A DNA stretch of 64,000 nt from Chloroflexota bacterium (GCA_009841405.1 VXLV01000124.1:106292-170291); one strand, 5' to 3'; shown: positions 25,238 to 34,761, counted from the first letter of the stretch. A program made the numbers and translations. Notes: generated by a model not told the origin, from the letters alone.

Positions 25238-26155
25238 ATGAGGATCTTGACCTTATTCCTGGACGGCATCGGTTTGGGCGCCGATGACCCGGCGACCAAC
25301 CCCTTCGCCGCGGCCAACACGCCGACCCTAATTGGATTGACCGGCGGAAGACGCTGGCTGGCCGGCGCAGGGAAGCATGCCAGCGACCGCGCGGTCTTTG
25401 TCCCGACTGACGCGCTGCTGGACGTCGACGGCTATCCACAGAGCGGCAGCGGGCAAGCCAGCCTGCTGACCGGCCTCAATGTGCCCAGCCTTATCGGCCG
25501 GCACTACGGCCCCAAGCCGGACAAGCAGACGCGCGAAATCATCACAGAGCACAGCTACTTTCGGAGCTTGACCAAGCGCGGACTTCGGGCGCGCCTGCTC
25601 ACAGCCTATCCGCCGCGCTTGCTCGCGGACTTCGAGCGCGGCAAGACCCTGCGCTCCAGCATTCAGCAGGCGGCTTTCGAATCGGGCCAGCCGCACCTTA
25701 CGCTGTCAGATCTTATGCAGCGGCGGGCTTTGACCGCTGAATGGACCACTGATAGTTGGCGCCGTCATCTGCACTTCCGCAATCTGCCACAGTATTCGCC
25801 GCGTGAAGCCGGACGGCTGCTCGCCCGCCTCGCCCGCAAATACGACTTCGCATTCCACTCGCACTGGCTGACCGATCGCATCGGCCATCGCGGCGCAGTC
25901 AGCGACGGCGTCGCAGTCCTGGAGCGCTTTGACGCTGTTCTGGCGGGCGTGCTTGAGGAGTGGGATGGCGACTCTGGCCTGGTCGTCATCACCAGCGATC
26001 ACGGCAATATGGAAGACCTGAGCACCCGCCGCCATACGCTCAATCCTGTGCCGACCCTGATTATCGGACGGCGCGCGGCCGAGTTCGCCGAGGGCTATAC
26101 ATGCCTTGCCGACTTTGTTCCCGCCTGTGATAGAATGCTCTTCGATACGCGTTAA
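25238..26155 (+). CDS. alkaline-phosphatase-superfamily metalloenzyme (phosphoglycerate mutase / phosphopentomutase-like)
   Basis: 305 residues. LFLDGIGLGADD supplies the first metal-binding Asp (D9), GYPQSGSGQASLLTG the nucleophile segment (Ser or Thr in the GQ.SLLTG turn), and HSHWLTDRIGHRG plus ITSDHGNMEDLSTRRHT the remaining Asp/His ligands. These match the metalloenzyme domain of iPGM/phosphopentomutase. It is far shorter than iPGM (about 510) and lacks the inserted phosphotransferase domain, so it is not a normal glycolytic mutase; a phosphatase or a short mutase-like enzyme is possible. Starts 15 bp after the metallohydrolase and is followed by an MFS gene. Confidence 0.8.
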   Translation: MRILTLFLDGIGLGADDPATNPFAAANTPTLIGLTGGRRWLAGAGKHASDRAVFVPTDALLDVDGYPQSGSGQASLLTGLNVPSLIGRHYGPKPDKQTREIITEHSYFRSLTKRGLRARLLTAYPPRLLADFERGKTLRSSIQQAAFESGQPHLTLSDLMQRRALTAEWTTDSWRRHLHFRNLPQYSPREAGRLLARLARKYDFAFHSHWLTDRIGHRGAVSDGVAVLERFDAVLAGVLEEWDGDSGLVVITSDHGNMEDLSTRRHTLNPVPTLIIGRRAAEFAEGYTCLADFVPACDRMLFDTR

Positions 26156-26170
26156 TCCCAAACACAGGAA

Positions 26171-27364
26171 ATGAGACCCGCTTTGAGCGACCGAATACAC
26201 CGCTCAATTTTCGCCATTGTTTGTGGTCGCCTGGCGATCAATATCACGCGGCGTTTCGCCTACCCGTTCGTTGCGCCCATTGGCGCCGCCTTTGGCGTCC
26301 CAGCCGACAATATTCAAAATGTAATCGCGCTGACCAATGTTTCCGGCCTGCTAAGCCCCGCGCTCGGGCCTATCTCCGAACACTTTGGGCGCAAGACTGT
26401 TATGGTCGGCGCGCTGCTGGCAATGGCGCTGATGAGCGCGCTCGGCGCGGTCTTCGCCAAATACAGCGTCTTTGTCATTGTCATGTTCGGCTTTGGCGTC
26501 GGCAAGATTATCTACGACCCAACGTTCCAAGCTTATATCGGCGATGCCGTACACTTCAGTCGGCGCGCGCGCGCAATGGGCATCGCCGAGCTCAGCTGGG
26601 CGCTGTCCGGGTTTATCGCCGCGCCTGTCGCCGGGTTCCTTCTCGACGTAAGCACCTTGCAAACGATTTTCGTATTGATGTCGATATTGTTGGCGCTTAG
26701 CGCTTTGGCCTGCCTGGTCCTGGTGGAGTCGGACGCTCGCCCCGGTCAAGACCGCGAGCCGTCGCGTCTTATCAGCCCGCTGGCCGCTATGCGCGTGGTC
26801 AGCGCCCATCCACCCGCCCTATTCGCCTTGACTTTCACCTTCTGCCTCACCGCCTCGCACGAGATCTTTTACATCAACTACGGTCTGTGGATGGAAGCCA
26901 GCTTCGGCCTGGTATTGACCGCTCTCGGCGCAATTACCATCGTCATATCCATCGCTGAAGTCATCGGCGAATTCATCGTGATCACCCTGGCCGATCGCTT
27001 CGGCGCCAAGCGGTCGTCGATGTATGGCATTCTGCTCGCGGCGATCTGCTTCCTCATTATTCCGCTGCTCTCATTCAGCCTGCCCCTGGCGATGGCGGGC
27101 ATTTTCTTCATGTTCATTTGCATTGAAACCGCCATCGTCGCCGCAATTCCCTTGTTTAGCGAAATACTGCCCAAATCGCGCGCGGTCATGATGAGCGCCA
27201 ACGTCGGCGTTCACTCGCTCGGCCGCGTTACCGGCGCGGCCGTCGGCGGCTGGATCTATAAGGATAGCGCCGGCAACTTCCTGCTGATTGGAGTCGTCGC
27301 CGGCGTGTTGGGCTTCGCTGCCTTTCTGGTGATGAACCGCTTGATACCCTCGGGCGAACACTAA
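26171..27364 (+). CDS. major facilitator superfamily transporter
   Basis: 397 residues with twelve predicted membrane helices in two halves. The conserved MFS loop after helix 2 reads FGRKTVMVG (about 72-80; family pattern G.l.D..GRr..l), and the matching loop in the second half is ADRFGAKRSSM. A charged central loop (about 182-200, ESDARPGQDREPS) separates the halves. Substrate not predictable; polyketide/sugar efflux-like. Last of a run of four closely spaced plus-strand genes beginning with murJ; an ffh promoter follows. Confidence 0.88.
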   Translation: MRPALSDRIHRSIFAIVCGRLAINITRRFAYPFVAPIGAAFGVPADNIQNVIALTNVSGLLSPALGPISEHFGRKTVMVGALLAMALMSALGAVFAKYSVFVIVMFGFGVGKIIYDPTFQAYIGDAVHFSRRARAMGIAELSWALSGFIAAPVAGFLLDVSTLQTIFVLMSILLALSALACLVLVESDARPGQDREPSRLISPLAAMRVVSAHPPALFALTFTFCLTASHEIFYINYGLWMEASFGLVLTALGAITIVISIAEVIGEFIVITLADRFGAKRSSMYGILLAAICFLIIPLLSFSLPLAMAGIFFMFICIETAIVAAIPLFSEILPKSRAVMMSANVGVHSLGRVTGAAVGGWIYKDSAGNFLLIGVVAGVLGFAAFLVMNRLIPSGEH

Positions 27365-27397
27365 CGCGGCGCTAGCCGCGACGCGGCAACGCGCGCC

Positions 27398-27426
27398 TTG
27401 ACTAATAGTTGAGCTTAGCCTAGAAT
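27398..27426 (+). promoter_or_regulatory. promoter for ffh-rpsP-khpA-rimM
   Basis: TTGACT (27398-27403), exactly 17 bp, then TAGAAT (27421-27426), 30 bp before the ffh ATG. This is the best sigma70-type match in the window. Confidence 0.65.
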
Positions 27427-27456
27427 TGCTCGGCGCTGTTTGGTAAAAGGAATCGC

Positions 27457-28794
27457 ATGTTTGAATCGCTGTCACAAAGGCTTGACACAGCCTTCGAGGG
27501 TTTGCGCAAGGGCGGCCGCGTAAAGGAAGCCGATGTCAAAGCCGTCATGCGCGAAGTGCGTATGGCGCTGCTCGAAGCGGATGTCGCCTTGCCTATCGTC
27601 AAAGACTTCATCAAAGAAGTCCGCCAGCGCGCCCTGGGCGAAGAAGTTCACAAAGCCCTCAAGCCGAGCGAACAGGTCGTCAAGATCATCCATGAAGAGA
27701 TGGTTGCTATGCTGGGCGAACCGGGCCGCCTGAGCTTCAGCGGCAGCAGCCGGCCCCACGTTATCATGATGGTCGGCTTGCAAGGCACGGGCAAAACCAC
27801 CAACACCGCCAAACTCGCGCTCCACCTGCGCGCCGAGGGCCGCCGACCGCTGATGATCGCGGCCGATACCTACCGTCCCGCCGCCGTCGACCAGTTGGTC
27901 ACCCTCGCCAAGCAGATCAATGTGCCGGTCTACGAAGAGGGCACGGCAAGCAAGCCGCCCGCCATCGTGAAACGCGGCCTCAAAAAAGCCCAAGAGCTTG
28001 AAGTCGACGTCGTGCTGGTCGATACCGCTGGCCGGTTGCAAATCGACGAAACCAAGATGGATGAGTTGGAGGAGATCAAGCGCATCTCTGCGCCGGCAGA
28101 AATCTTGCTGGTAGCCGACGCCATGACCGGCCAGGAAGCGGTCAATATCGCGCGCGGCTTCAACGAGCATCTGGGCATCACCGGCTTGATCCTGACGCGC
28201 GTGGACGGCGATGCCCGCGGCGGCGCCGCCCTGTCGATGAGAGCCGTCACCGGCGTGCCCATCAAATTCATGGGCACGGGCGAAAAAGTCAGCGCCGACA
28301 CGCTAGAACTCTTCCACCCCGACCGCATCGCGCAGCGCATCCTGGGCATGGGCGACATCATGTCGCTGATCGAAAAGACCGAGTCGGTCTATGAAGAAGA
28401 AGAAGCCCTGCGCCTGCAAAGTAAAATCATGAAGAACGACTTTACTTTGCAAGACTTCCTCGAACAGCTGCAGAAACTCCGCCGCATGGGGCCGCTCGGC
28501 AAAGTGCTCGGCATGATCCCGGGCATGTCCAAGCTGCAAATGCAGGCCGATTTTAACGACGAAGATATTGAGAAGCGTATCAAGAAGGTTGAGGCGATCA
28601 TCAACTCGATGACGCCGCAAGAACGCAAGCATCCGCGTATACTCAAAGCCAGCCGCAAACGGCGTATCGCCAGCGGCAGCGGCGTCGAAGTCCGCGATGT
28701 GAATGAGCTGCTCAAGCAATTCAAGCAGATGAGCCGGCTCATGAATCAAATCAGCAGAGGCAAAATGCCAAGTATCCCCGGCTTGAGCGCTTAA
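27457..28794 (+). CDS. ffh: signal recognition particle protein Ffh (SRP54)
   Basis: 445 residues. N domain (1-95), GTPase G domain with G1 GLQGTGKTTNTAKLA (about 107-121), DTAGRLQIDE (G3) and TRVDGDARGG (G4; Lys is commoner than Arg in TKxD), then the methionine-rich M domain (about 300-440) with GPLGKVLGMIPGMSKLQMQ and the RNA-binding SRKRRIASGSGVEVRDVNELLKQF. Binds signal sequences at the ribosome and delivers them to FtsY and SecYEG. TGGTAAAAGGAATCGC gives an AAGGA site before the ATG. Leads the ffh-rpsP-khpA-rimM operon, a common bacterial order. Confidence 0.97.
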   Translation: MFESLSQRLDTAFEGLRKGGRVKEADVKAVMREVRMALLEADVALPIVKDFIKEVRQRALGEEVHKALKPSEQVVKIIHEEMVAMLGEPGRLSFSGSSRPHVIMMVGLQGTGKTTNTAKLALHLRAEGRRPLMIAADTYRPAAVDQLVTLAKQINVPVYEEGTASKPPAIVKRGLKKAQELEVDVVLVDTAGRLQIDETKMDELEEIKRISAPAEILLVADAMTGQEAVNIARGFNEHLGITGLILTRVDGDARGGAALSMRAVTGVPIKFMGTGEKVSADTLELFHPDRIAQRILGMGDIMSLIEKTESVYEEEEALRLQSKIMKNDFTLQDFLEQLQKLRRMGPLGKVLGMIPGMSKLQMQADFNDEDIEKRIKKVEAIINSMTPQERKHPRILKASRKRRIASGSGVEVRDVNELLKQFKQMSRLMNQISRGKMPSIPGLSA

Positions 28795-28816
28795 GCCGGC
28801 AAAGAGGAGAAGTTCT

Positions 28817-29236
28817 ATGGTTCGTATCCGCTTGCGCCGTCAAGGCTTGAAACGGCAACCAAGTTACCGCGTTGTCGTCACTGACCAAAGGAAAGCCCGT
28901 AACGGCAGCTACCTGGAGAATATCGGCCACTATAATCCGCGTACGCGGCCGGCCACCGAAATCATCCAGGAAGAACGCGCGCTCTACTGGCTCAGCGTCG
29001 GCGCGCAACCCAGCGACGCCGTGCGCCGCCTGCTGGAACATACCGGCACCTGGGAACGCTTTCAGCGGCTGCGCGCCGGCGAAAGTATGGAAGACCTGGT
29101 GCAAGAGGCGGAAGCCAGCCGCGGCGAATTGCCCAGCCCGAAGACCAACTACCCGTCACCGGGCGACGGCGAAAGCAAGATCAAAGCGCGGGAAGCCGCC
29201 CGTCTCTCAGCCGATGACTCTGCTGACAGCGGCTAG
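28817..29236 (+). CDS. rpsP: 30S ribosomal protein S16
   Basis: 139 residues. The first 80 are standard S16 (MVRIRLRRQGLKRQPSYRVVV, GSYLENIGHYNPRTRP, YWLSVGAQPSDAVRRLLEHTG). The last 55 or so are an acidic, low-complexity extension (RAGESMEDLVQEAEAS, then SADDSADSG), making it clearly longer than the 80-90-residue E. coli type. Such tails occur in several phyla and have no known task. AGAGGAGAAG precedes the ATG, 22 bp after ffh. Confidence 0.96.
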   Translation: MVRIRLRRQGLKRQPSYRVVVTDQRKARNGSYLENIGHYNPRTRPATEIIQEERALYWLSVGAQPSDAVRRLLEHTGTWERFQRLRAGESMEDLVQEAEASRGELPSPKTNYPSPGDGESKIKAREAARLSADDSADSG

Positions 29237-29244
29237 GGGTTCGC

Positions 29245-29496
29245 ATGGCTGAAGAACAACTGGTTCAATACATCGCCGAGAATCTGGTGAATTCGCCCGA
29301 CGAAGTCAAGGTGACGTCCAAAGAGACCGGGCGCAGTATCGTGCTTGAGCTCTCGGTTGCCCCTGACGATATGGGCCGCATTATCGGGCGCAGCGGACGC
29401 GTGGCGAATTCCATCCGCGCCTTGCTGCGCGCGGTTTCGTCAACTGACGATCGCGGCCGCGAACGCCGCCGCCGCGTCATTCTTGAAATCGAATAG
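29245..29496 (+). CDS. khpA: KH-domain RNA-binding protein KhpA
   Basis: 83 residues, a single KH domain with the GxxG loop as IIGRSGRVANSIRALLRAVS (about 45-64), preceded by VAPDDMGR. Length and position between rpsP and rimM are diagnostic for KhpA (YlqC). In Firmicutes it pairs with KhpB to bind RNA and affect cell-wall synthesis; no khpB is in the window. Start codon ATG 8 bp after the rpsP stop. Confidence 0.93.
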   Translation: MAEEQLVQYIAENLVNSPDEVKVTSKETGRSIVLELSVAPDDMGRIIGRSGRVANSIRALLRAVSSTDDRGRERRRRVILEIE

Positions 29497-29502
29497 GCGC
29501 CC

Positions 29503-30033
29503 GTGCGGACTGAAACGCCTCAGTATCTCGTTGTAGGCGAAGTGCTCCGCCCGCACGGCGTTCGCGGCGAAGTGCGGATGCGCGTCTTGACCGAAAATCG
29601 CGAGCAACTTCGCGATTTGCAATACCTGTACCTGGCGGCCTCTCCGGACGATACGCGCAGATTCCGCGTGGACGTTGACGGCGTTCGCTTCAACAAAGCC
29701 TATGCCCTGCTTAGCCTGAAGGGTTATCGCAGCCGCGATGACGCCGAGCGCTTGCGCGGCAAGCTGGTAATGATTGACCGCGAGCAGGCCGCGCCGCTGG
29801 AAGGCGAGCAATACTACCTGTTCCAACTAATCGGCTTGCGCATCGTCTGCGACAACAAGGAAATCGGCCAGGTAAAAGAAGTGCTGGAGACCGGCGCAAA
29901 CGACGTCTATATCGTCGAAAGCCCGGCGCATGGCGAACTGCTCCTGCCCGCGCACGATGAAACAATCGTGAGCATCGACTTCGACACTCGGGTGATCACG
30001 ATGTCCTTGCCCGCTGGCTTGCTCCCGGAGTGA
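29503..30033 (+). CDS. rimM: ribosome maturation factor RimM
   Basis: 176 residues from a GTG, 6 bp after khpA. N-terminal RimM domain (LVVGEVLRPHGVRGEVRMRVLTENRE, RLRGKLVMIDREQAAPL) and a C-terminal PRC-barrel (YYLFQLIGLRIVCDNKEIGQVKEVLETGANDVYIVE, LLLPAHDETIVSIDFDTRVITM). Assists 30S maturation around S19 and helix 31-33b. trmD and rplS, which often follow, are absent here; dprA follows after 78 bp. Confidence 0.95.
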   Translation: MRTETPQYLVVGEVLRPHGVRGEVRMRVLTENREQLRDLQYLYLAASPDDTRRFRVDVDGVRFNKAYALLSLKGYRSRDDAERLRGKLVMIDREQAAPLEGEQYYLFQLIGLRIVCDNKEIGQVKEVLETGANDVYIVESPAHGELLLPAHDETIVSIDFDTRVITMSLPAGLLPE

Positions 30034-30111
30034 GCCGCATCGCCGCAAACTTGACAGCAATCTCCCAAGGCTGATATGCTGAACGCATTGTCGCAGCATT
30101 AATGGGCCCCT

Positions 30112-31209
30112 ATGCCGACAAACGAGCATCAACAATTCTGGCTGGGACTGCACCTGATCCCGAATTTTGGCATCGCCAAACTGTCCAGATTACTGACGAA
30201 TTTCGGGTCAGCTGAGGAACTCTGGCGCGAAAGCGACGCGAGCGTCATGCGGCTCAGTCTGCCGCCAGCGCTATTGAGTCAATTCTGCGCCGCCCGCCGA
30301 AAGATAGATGTAGCGCATGAGATGGATCGCGTCATGCAAGCCGGCGCGTCGCTGATCACCCTGGAAGACGAGACCTATCCGCGGCTGCTGCGCTCCTTGC
30401 CTGACCGGCCAATCCTGCTGTATCGTCGCGGCGCGCAAGCGCTCGGCAACGAGAGCGCCCTGGCGATCGTCGGCACGCGCAAAGCCAGCCGCTACGGAAT
30501 GGACGTCGCCTATCAATTGTCGAGTCAGCTGGCGCGGCAAGGCGTGACGATCATCTCGGGCATGGCGCATGGCATTGACGCGGCCGCCCACCGAGGCGCG
30601 CTCGAAGCCGGCGGCAATACCATCGCCGTAGTGGCGACCGGAATCGACAGAGTTTACCCGCGCGAAAACGCTGACCTGGCGAAAGACATCGCAGCACAGG
30701 GCGCCATCATCACCGAGATGCCCTTGACGTCCGCCCCCTTGGGCAAGAACTTCCCTCAGCGAAACCGTATCATCAGCGGCCTGTCGCTGGGCGTGCTTGT
30801 CGCTGAGGCGCCAATAAAGAGCGGCGCGCTCAACACCGTGTCCCACGCGATTGACCAAGGCCGCGATGTCTTCGCCGTGCCGCACAATATCTTCAGCCTG
30901 TCCGGCGGCGGCGGGAATATCTTGATTCAAGAGGGCGCCAAGCTGGTCGCCGGCGTCGAAGACATTCTGGATGAATTGCAGGTGACGCATTTGGAGGTGG
31001 AAACGCGCAGCCGAGCGCAAGAAATCCAGCCGGCCAACGACGCCGAACAAGCCGTCTTGCAGCAGTTGAGCGCCGATCCCGTGCACGTCGATCTCATCGT
31101 TCGCCAAACCGAATTGCCCACCGCCACCGTCACCAGTACACTGACCATGCTGGAGCTAAAAGGACTTGCCGAGAGCGCCGGACCTATGCAATACTGCCGG
31201 GCGCGTTAA
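30112..31209 (+). CDS. dprA: DNA-processing protein DprA
   Basis: 365 residues. N-terminal helix-hairpin-helix region (about 1-60), the Rossmann-like DprA core with AIVGTRKASRYGMDVA, IISGMAHGIDAAAHRGALEAGG, FPQRNRIISGLSLGVLVAEA, SGALNTVSHAIDQGRDVFAVPHNI and NILIQEGAKLV, and a C-terminal winged-helix domain (about 300-360). Loads RecA onto incoming single-stranded DNA in natural transformation. The core motifs are intact, but no com genes are in the window. TATGCTG (30075) may serve as -10. The coding end runs close to manC. Confidence 0.95.
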   Translation: MPTNEHQQFWLGLHLIPNFGIAKLSRLLTNFGSAEELWRESDASVMRLSLPPALLSQFCAARRKIDVAHEMDRVMQAGASLITLEDETYPRLLRSLPDRPILLYRRGAQALGNESALAIVGTRKASRYGMDVAYQLSSQLARQGVTIISGMAHGIDAAAHRGALEAGGNTIAVVATGIDRVYPRENADLAKDIAAQGAIITEMPLTSAPLGKNFPQRNRIISGLSLGVLVAEAPIKSGALNTVSHAIDQGRDVFAVPHNIFSLSGGGGNILIQEGAKLVAGVEDILDELQVTHLEVETRSRAQEIQPANDAEQAVLQQLSADPVHVDLIVRQTELPTATVTSTLTMLELKGLAESAGPMQYCRAR

Positions 31210-31234
31210 TTGCCGAAGACAGCGAGCCAACGGA

Positions 31235-32320
31235 ATGGATCGATACTACGCGTTGATTGCCGCGGGCGGGCACGGCACCAGGCTGTGGCCGATGAGCCGC
31301 GCCAAAACGCCGAAACAGATGCTGCCCTTGATCAACCAGGAATCCATGTTTCGCACCAGCGTCGAACAGATTCAGTCCATCTTTCCGCCGGAAGACACCT
31401 TCGTTGTAACCGGTCGCGAACTGGTGGAGGACCTGCGCGCGGAAGCGCCGCAAGTGCCGCGCGATAACTTCATTGTCGAGCCCTACGCAAAAAATACGGC
31501 GCCGGCCCTGGCGCTGGCCCTGGCCACGATCCAAAAGCGAGATCCCGACGCGACTGTCGCAATTTTGACCGCCGACCACCATATCGCTCAGCAGCCGAAA
31601 TTCTGCCGCGTACTGGAAGCCGCCTGGCAAGTCGCGCAGGAGGGCTACATCGTTACCCTCGGCATCGATCCGTCTTATCCCGCCACCGGCTACGGGTACA
31701 TCGAGCAAGGCGCGCCCCTGGGCGAATACAAGGACTTTGCCGTCTATCACTCCAAGCGATTTACCGAGAAACCCGATATCGTTCGCGCGACCCAGTTTCT
31801 GGCTTCGGGGCGCTACAGCTGGAACTCGGGCATGTTCATCTGGCGGGTTGACCGCGCCATGCGCGACCTGGAGCGTTATCAGCCGGCAATTTTCGCCCTC
31901 TGCGCCTACCTGCAGAACGCCGCCGATACGCCAGACTACGAAGCCAAATTAAACGACATTTGGGAGACGATGCCGAAATTGTCGATCGACTTCGCTGTCA
32001 TGGAGAAATCGGACAATATCGTCGTTATCCCGTCTGACATTGGCTGGAGCGATGTCGGTTCCTGGGCGTCGCTTTACGACATCCTGCCGCAAGACAACTT
32101 CGGCAATTGCATCAAAGGCGAGGCGAGCGACATTCGCGTGATCCTTGACACGCGTGATACGCTGGTGTTCAGCGATCGCCTGACCGTGGCCATCGGCGTC
32201 GAAGACATGGTCGTCGTGGATACCGACGATGTGCTGCTGATCTGCCACAAGGAACGCACCCAGGACGTAAAGCAGGTCGTCGATTACCTGCGCGAAAACG
32301 GCAACGCGGATTATCTTTAA
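31235..32320 (+). CDS. manC: mannose-1-phosphate guanylyltransferase
   Basis: 361 residues. Starts at ATG 31235 because MDRYYALIAAGGHGTRLWPMSR begins the nucleotidyltransferase fold directly; the frame is open 23 codons further into dprA, but that stretch is not family-like. Signature AAGGHGTRLWPMSRAKTPKQ (9-28), FIVEPYAKNTAPALALAL (substrate loop), TADHHIAQ (metal Asp), FTEKPD and YSWNSGMFIWR. Makes GDP-mannose from mannose-1-phosphate and GTP for glycans. It lacks the C-terminal isomerase domain of the long bifunctional enzymes. Situated 25 bp after dprA. Confidence 0.94.
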   Translation: MDRYYALIAAGGHGTRLWPMSRAKTPKQMLPLINQESMFRTSVEQIQSIFPPEDTFVVTGRELVEDLRAEAPQVPRDNFIVEPYAKNTAPALALALATIQKRDPDATVAILTADHHIAQQPKFCRVLEAAWQVAQEGYIVTLGIDPSYPATGYGYIEQGAPLGEYKDFAVYHSKRFTEKPDIVRATQFLASGRYSWNSGMFIWRVDRAMRDLERYQPAIFALCAYLQNAADTPDYEAKLNDIWETMPKLSIDFAVMEKSDNIVVIPSDIGWSDVGSWASLYDILPQDNFGNCIKGEASDIRVILDTRDTLVFSDRLTVAIGVEDMVVVDTDDVLLICHKERTQDVKQVVDYLRENGNADYL

Positions 32321-32349
32321 CACTGTCGAGCTGCTCACGAGGACCAAAC

Positions 32350-34761
32350 ATGGCAGACAGCAATGTAGAAACGCTGCAGGCTTACTGTGTAAAATGCAGA
32401 ACAAAACGAAATATCGATTCTTCTGAGCCCGTCTACACCAAGACCGGCACGCCCGGTACGCGCGGACGCTGCGCCGAATGCGGTACAAAGCTGTTTCGGA
32501 TGGGCGCAACAGCCGCGCATGAGAGCGTCCCGAAACCGGAAAAGATAGAACGTCCGAAACGCAAGAAATCAAAGCCGAAAGCCAGGAAAAAGAAGCGCTC
32601 CAAATCCGCCGCAAAATCAAACGGCCGCAACCCGGGCAGACGCGCCAGAATTGACCGCCTCGTTATTGTTGAGTCACCCGCCAAAGCGCGCAGCATCGGC
32701 GGCTTCCTTGGCAAAGGCTACACCGTCTTGTCCTCGGTCGGCCATGTTCGCGACCTGCTCAAAAGCCGGCTGTCCGTTGACGTCGAGAATGACTTCGAAC
32801 CCGAGTATCGTGTGCCCAATGAAAAGCGCGCGGTTGTCAAAGAACTCAAGGCGGCGGCCGAAGTCGCAGAAGAGATCTATCTGGCGACCGACCCCGACCG
32901 CGAGGGCGAGGCCATCGCCTGGCATCTGGTCGCGGCGGCGGAAATGCCGACCGCGCGAATCAAGCGTGTGGTATTCCACGAGATCACGGACGGCGCCGTA
33001 GCCGAGGCTTTCGCCCATCCGCGACAAATCAACGCCGACCTGGTGAACGCCCAACAGGCGCGGCGGATTCTCGACCGGCTGGTCGGCTACCAGGTATCGC
33101 AACTGCTCTGGTCTAAAGTTCGCAACGGGCTGTCGGCCGGCCGCGTCCAAAGCATCGCCTTGCGACTAGTCGTGGAACGCGAGGACGAGATCGCCGCCTT
33201 CAAGCCGCGTGAATACTGGACGATTGACGCGGCCCTGGCGAAGAAGAGCAAAAGCGGAGACGGCGGCCGCTTTACCGCCAGCCTCGCGCAAATCGACGAT
33301 ATCAAAGTTACATTTGACACAAAAGGCGCCGACCCGCCCGTACTCGACAGCGAAGCCACGGTCGAACCGCACGTCGCGGCGCTGCGCCAGAGCCTGTTCC
33401 AGGTGGCCGCCGTCAAGCGCGGCACGCGCCAGAGCAAACCGCCGCCGCCCTTCACCACCAGCACCTTGCAGCAGGCCGCTTCCAACAGCCGCAGTTTCGG
33501 CGCCAGCCGCACCATGCGCCTCGCGCAGCAGCTCTACGAGGGCATCGATCTTGGCCAAGGCAGTTCGGTCGGTCTCATCACGTATATGCGCACCGACAGC
33601 GTTCAAGTGTCCAAGGACGCCCAGACCCAGGCGCGGAATTTCGTGAAGGCGACCTACGGTCCCGAATTCGTGCCGGGCAAGCCGCCAACGTACAAGACCC
33701 GCGCCAAGGGCGCCCAGGAAGCGCACGAAGCGATTCGCCCCACCAGCGTCGAAAGAACGCCCGCGTCGCTTGCGGGCCGCCTGGACCGCGCGCAGCTGCA
33801 GATCTACACCATGATCTGGAATCGATTTGTCGCCAGCCAGATGGCCCCGGCCGTCTACGACACGCTGCGCATCGAAGTCCGAGCCGGCCGTCGCCAAGAC
33901 GACATGCCCTACCTCTTCCGCGCCTCGGGCAGCAAACTGAAGTTCGCCGGCCACCTCGCCGTCCGAAAGAATGCGGCCGACAACAGTGGCGGCGGCCGAG
34001 ACGAGCAGCAGCAGCGCTTCCCAGACCTGGCGAAGGGGGAATGGCTTGAGCGCCGCGATATCATCCCGGAGCAGCACTTCACCCAACCGCCGTCCCGATA
34101 CAACGAAGCGAGCTTGATTCGCCAACTTGAAGAACTGGGCATCGGCAGGCCCAGCACGTACGCGCCTACCGTAACCGTGATTCAAACGCGCGATTATGTC
34201 ACCCAAGTCGAAAGACGCCTGCATCCCACCAAGACCGGGCGCGTAGTCTGCGAGCTGCTCACCGAATTCTTCCAGGAGGAGATGGACTACGCTTTCACCG
34301 CCAAAATGGAAGACCAGCTTGACGAAGTGTCAAAAGGCAAGCTGGATTGGCGGCCCATGCTGGGCGAATTCTATCAGCCCTTTGAGAAGCGCCTCGCGAA
34401 CGCGCGCGAAAATATGCCGCGGCGCGATGTCGCCGAGAAGGTTGGGCGCAAGTGCCCAACATGTACCGACGGCGACCTGGTTGTCAAGCACTCGCGCTAC
34501 GGCAAGTTCATAGGCTGCTCGAACTACCCCGACTGCAAACATACCGAGCGCTTCTTGCAGCGCAAGGGACTGCTCTGTCCCGACTGCGGCGCAGAGAGCC
34601 AGGGCGAAATCGTCGAGCGGCGCACGCGCAAGGGTCGCGTATTCTTCGGCTGCAGCCGCTACCCCGATTGCGATTACACAACCTGGAGACTGCCCAGGAA
34701 CTTGAAGCCGGTGGATCCTCCGCCGCGCGGCCTGGGCGAAAAGGAACCCGCCGTCGTCTGA
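32350..34761 (+). CDS. topA: DNA topoisomerase I with N-terminal CxxC domain
   Basis: 803 residues. The first 55 residues form a small four-Cys unit (C13, C16, C41, C44; AYCVKCRTKR and GRCAECGTKLF) of the DUF5679 type, followed by a Lys/Arg-rich linker to about 98. Then comes a standard type IA topoisomerase: TOPRIM (RLVIVESPAKARSIGGFLG, ATDPDREGEAIAWHL), active-site Tyr in SVGLITYMRTDS (about 412) and SLIRQLEELGIGRPSTYAPT. Two C-terminal zinc fingers follow (CPTCTDGDLVVKHSRYGKF and CPDCGAESQGE). Relaxes negative supercoils. The front domain is absent from E. coli TopA. GAGGACCAAAC precedes the ATG; 29 bp after manC. Confidence 0.95.
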   Translation: MADSNVETLQAYCVKCRTKRNIDSSEPVYTKTGTPGTRGRCAECGTKLFRMGATAAHESVPKPEKIERPKRKKSKPKARKKKRSKSAAKSNGRNPGRRARIDRLVIVESPAKARSIGGFLGKGYTVLSSVGHVRDLLKSRLSVDVENDFEPEYRVPNEKRAVVKELKAAAEVAEEIYLATDPDREGEAIAWHLVAAAEMPTARIKRVVFHEITDGAVAEAFAHPRQINADLVNAQQARRILDRLVGYQVSQLLWSKVRNGLSAGRVQSIALRLVVEREDEIAAFKPREYWTIDAALAKKSKSGDGGRFTASLAQIDDIKVTFDTKGADPPVLDSEATVEPHVAALRQSLFQVAAVKRGTRQSKPPPPFTTSTLQQAASNSRSFGASRTMRLAQQLYEGIDLGQGSSVGLITYMRTDSVQVSKDAQTQARNFVKATYGPEFVPGKPPTYKTRAKGAQEAHEAIRPTSVERTPASLAGRLDRAQLQIYTMIWNRFVASQMAPAVYDTLRIEVRAGRRQDDMPYLFRASGSKLKFAGHLAVRKNAADNSGGGRDEQQQRFPDLAKGEWLERRDIIPEQHFTQPPSRYNEASLIRQLEELGIGRPSTYAPTVTVIQTRDYVTQVERRLHPTKTGRVVCELLTEFFQEEMDYAFTAKMEDQLDEVSKGKLDWRPMLGEFYQPFEKRLANARENMPRRDVAEKVGRKCPTCTDGDLVVKHSRYGKFIGCSNYPDCKHTERFLQRKGLLCPDCGAESQGEIVERRTRKGRVFFGCSRYPDCDYTTWRLPRNLKPVDPPPRGLGEKEPAVV

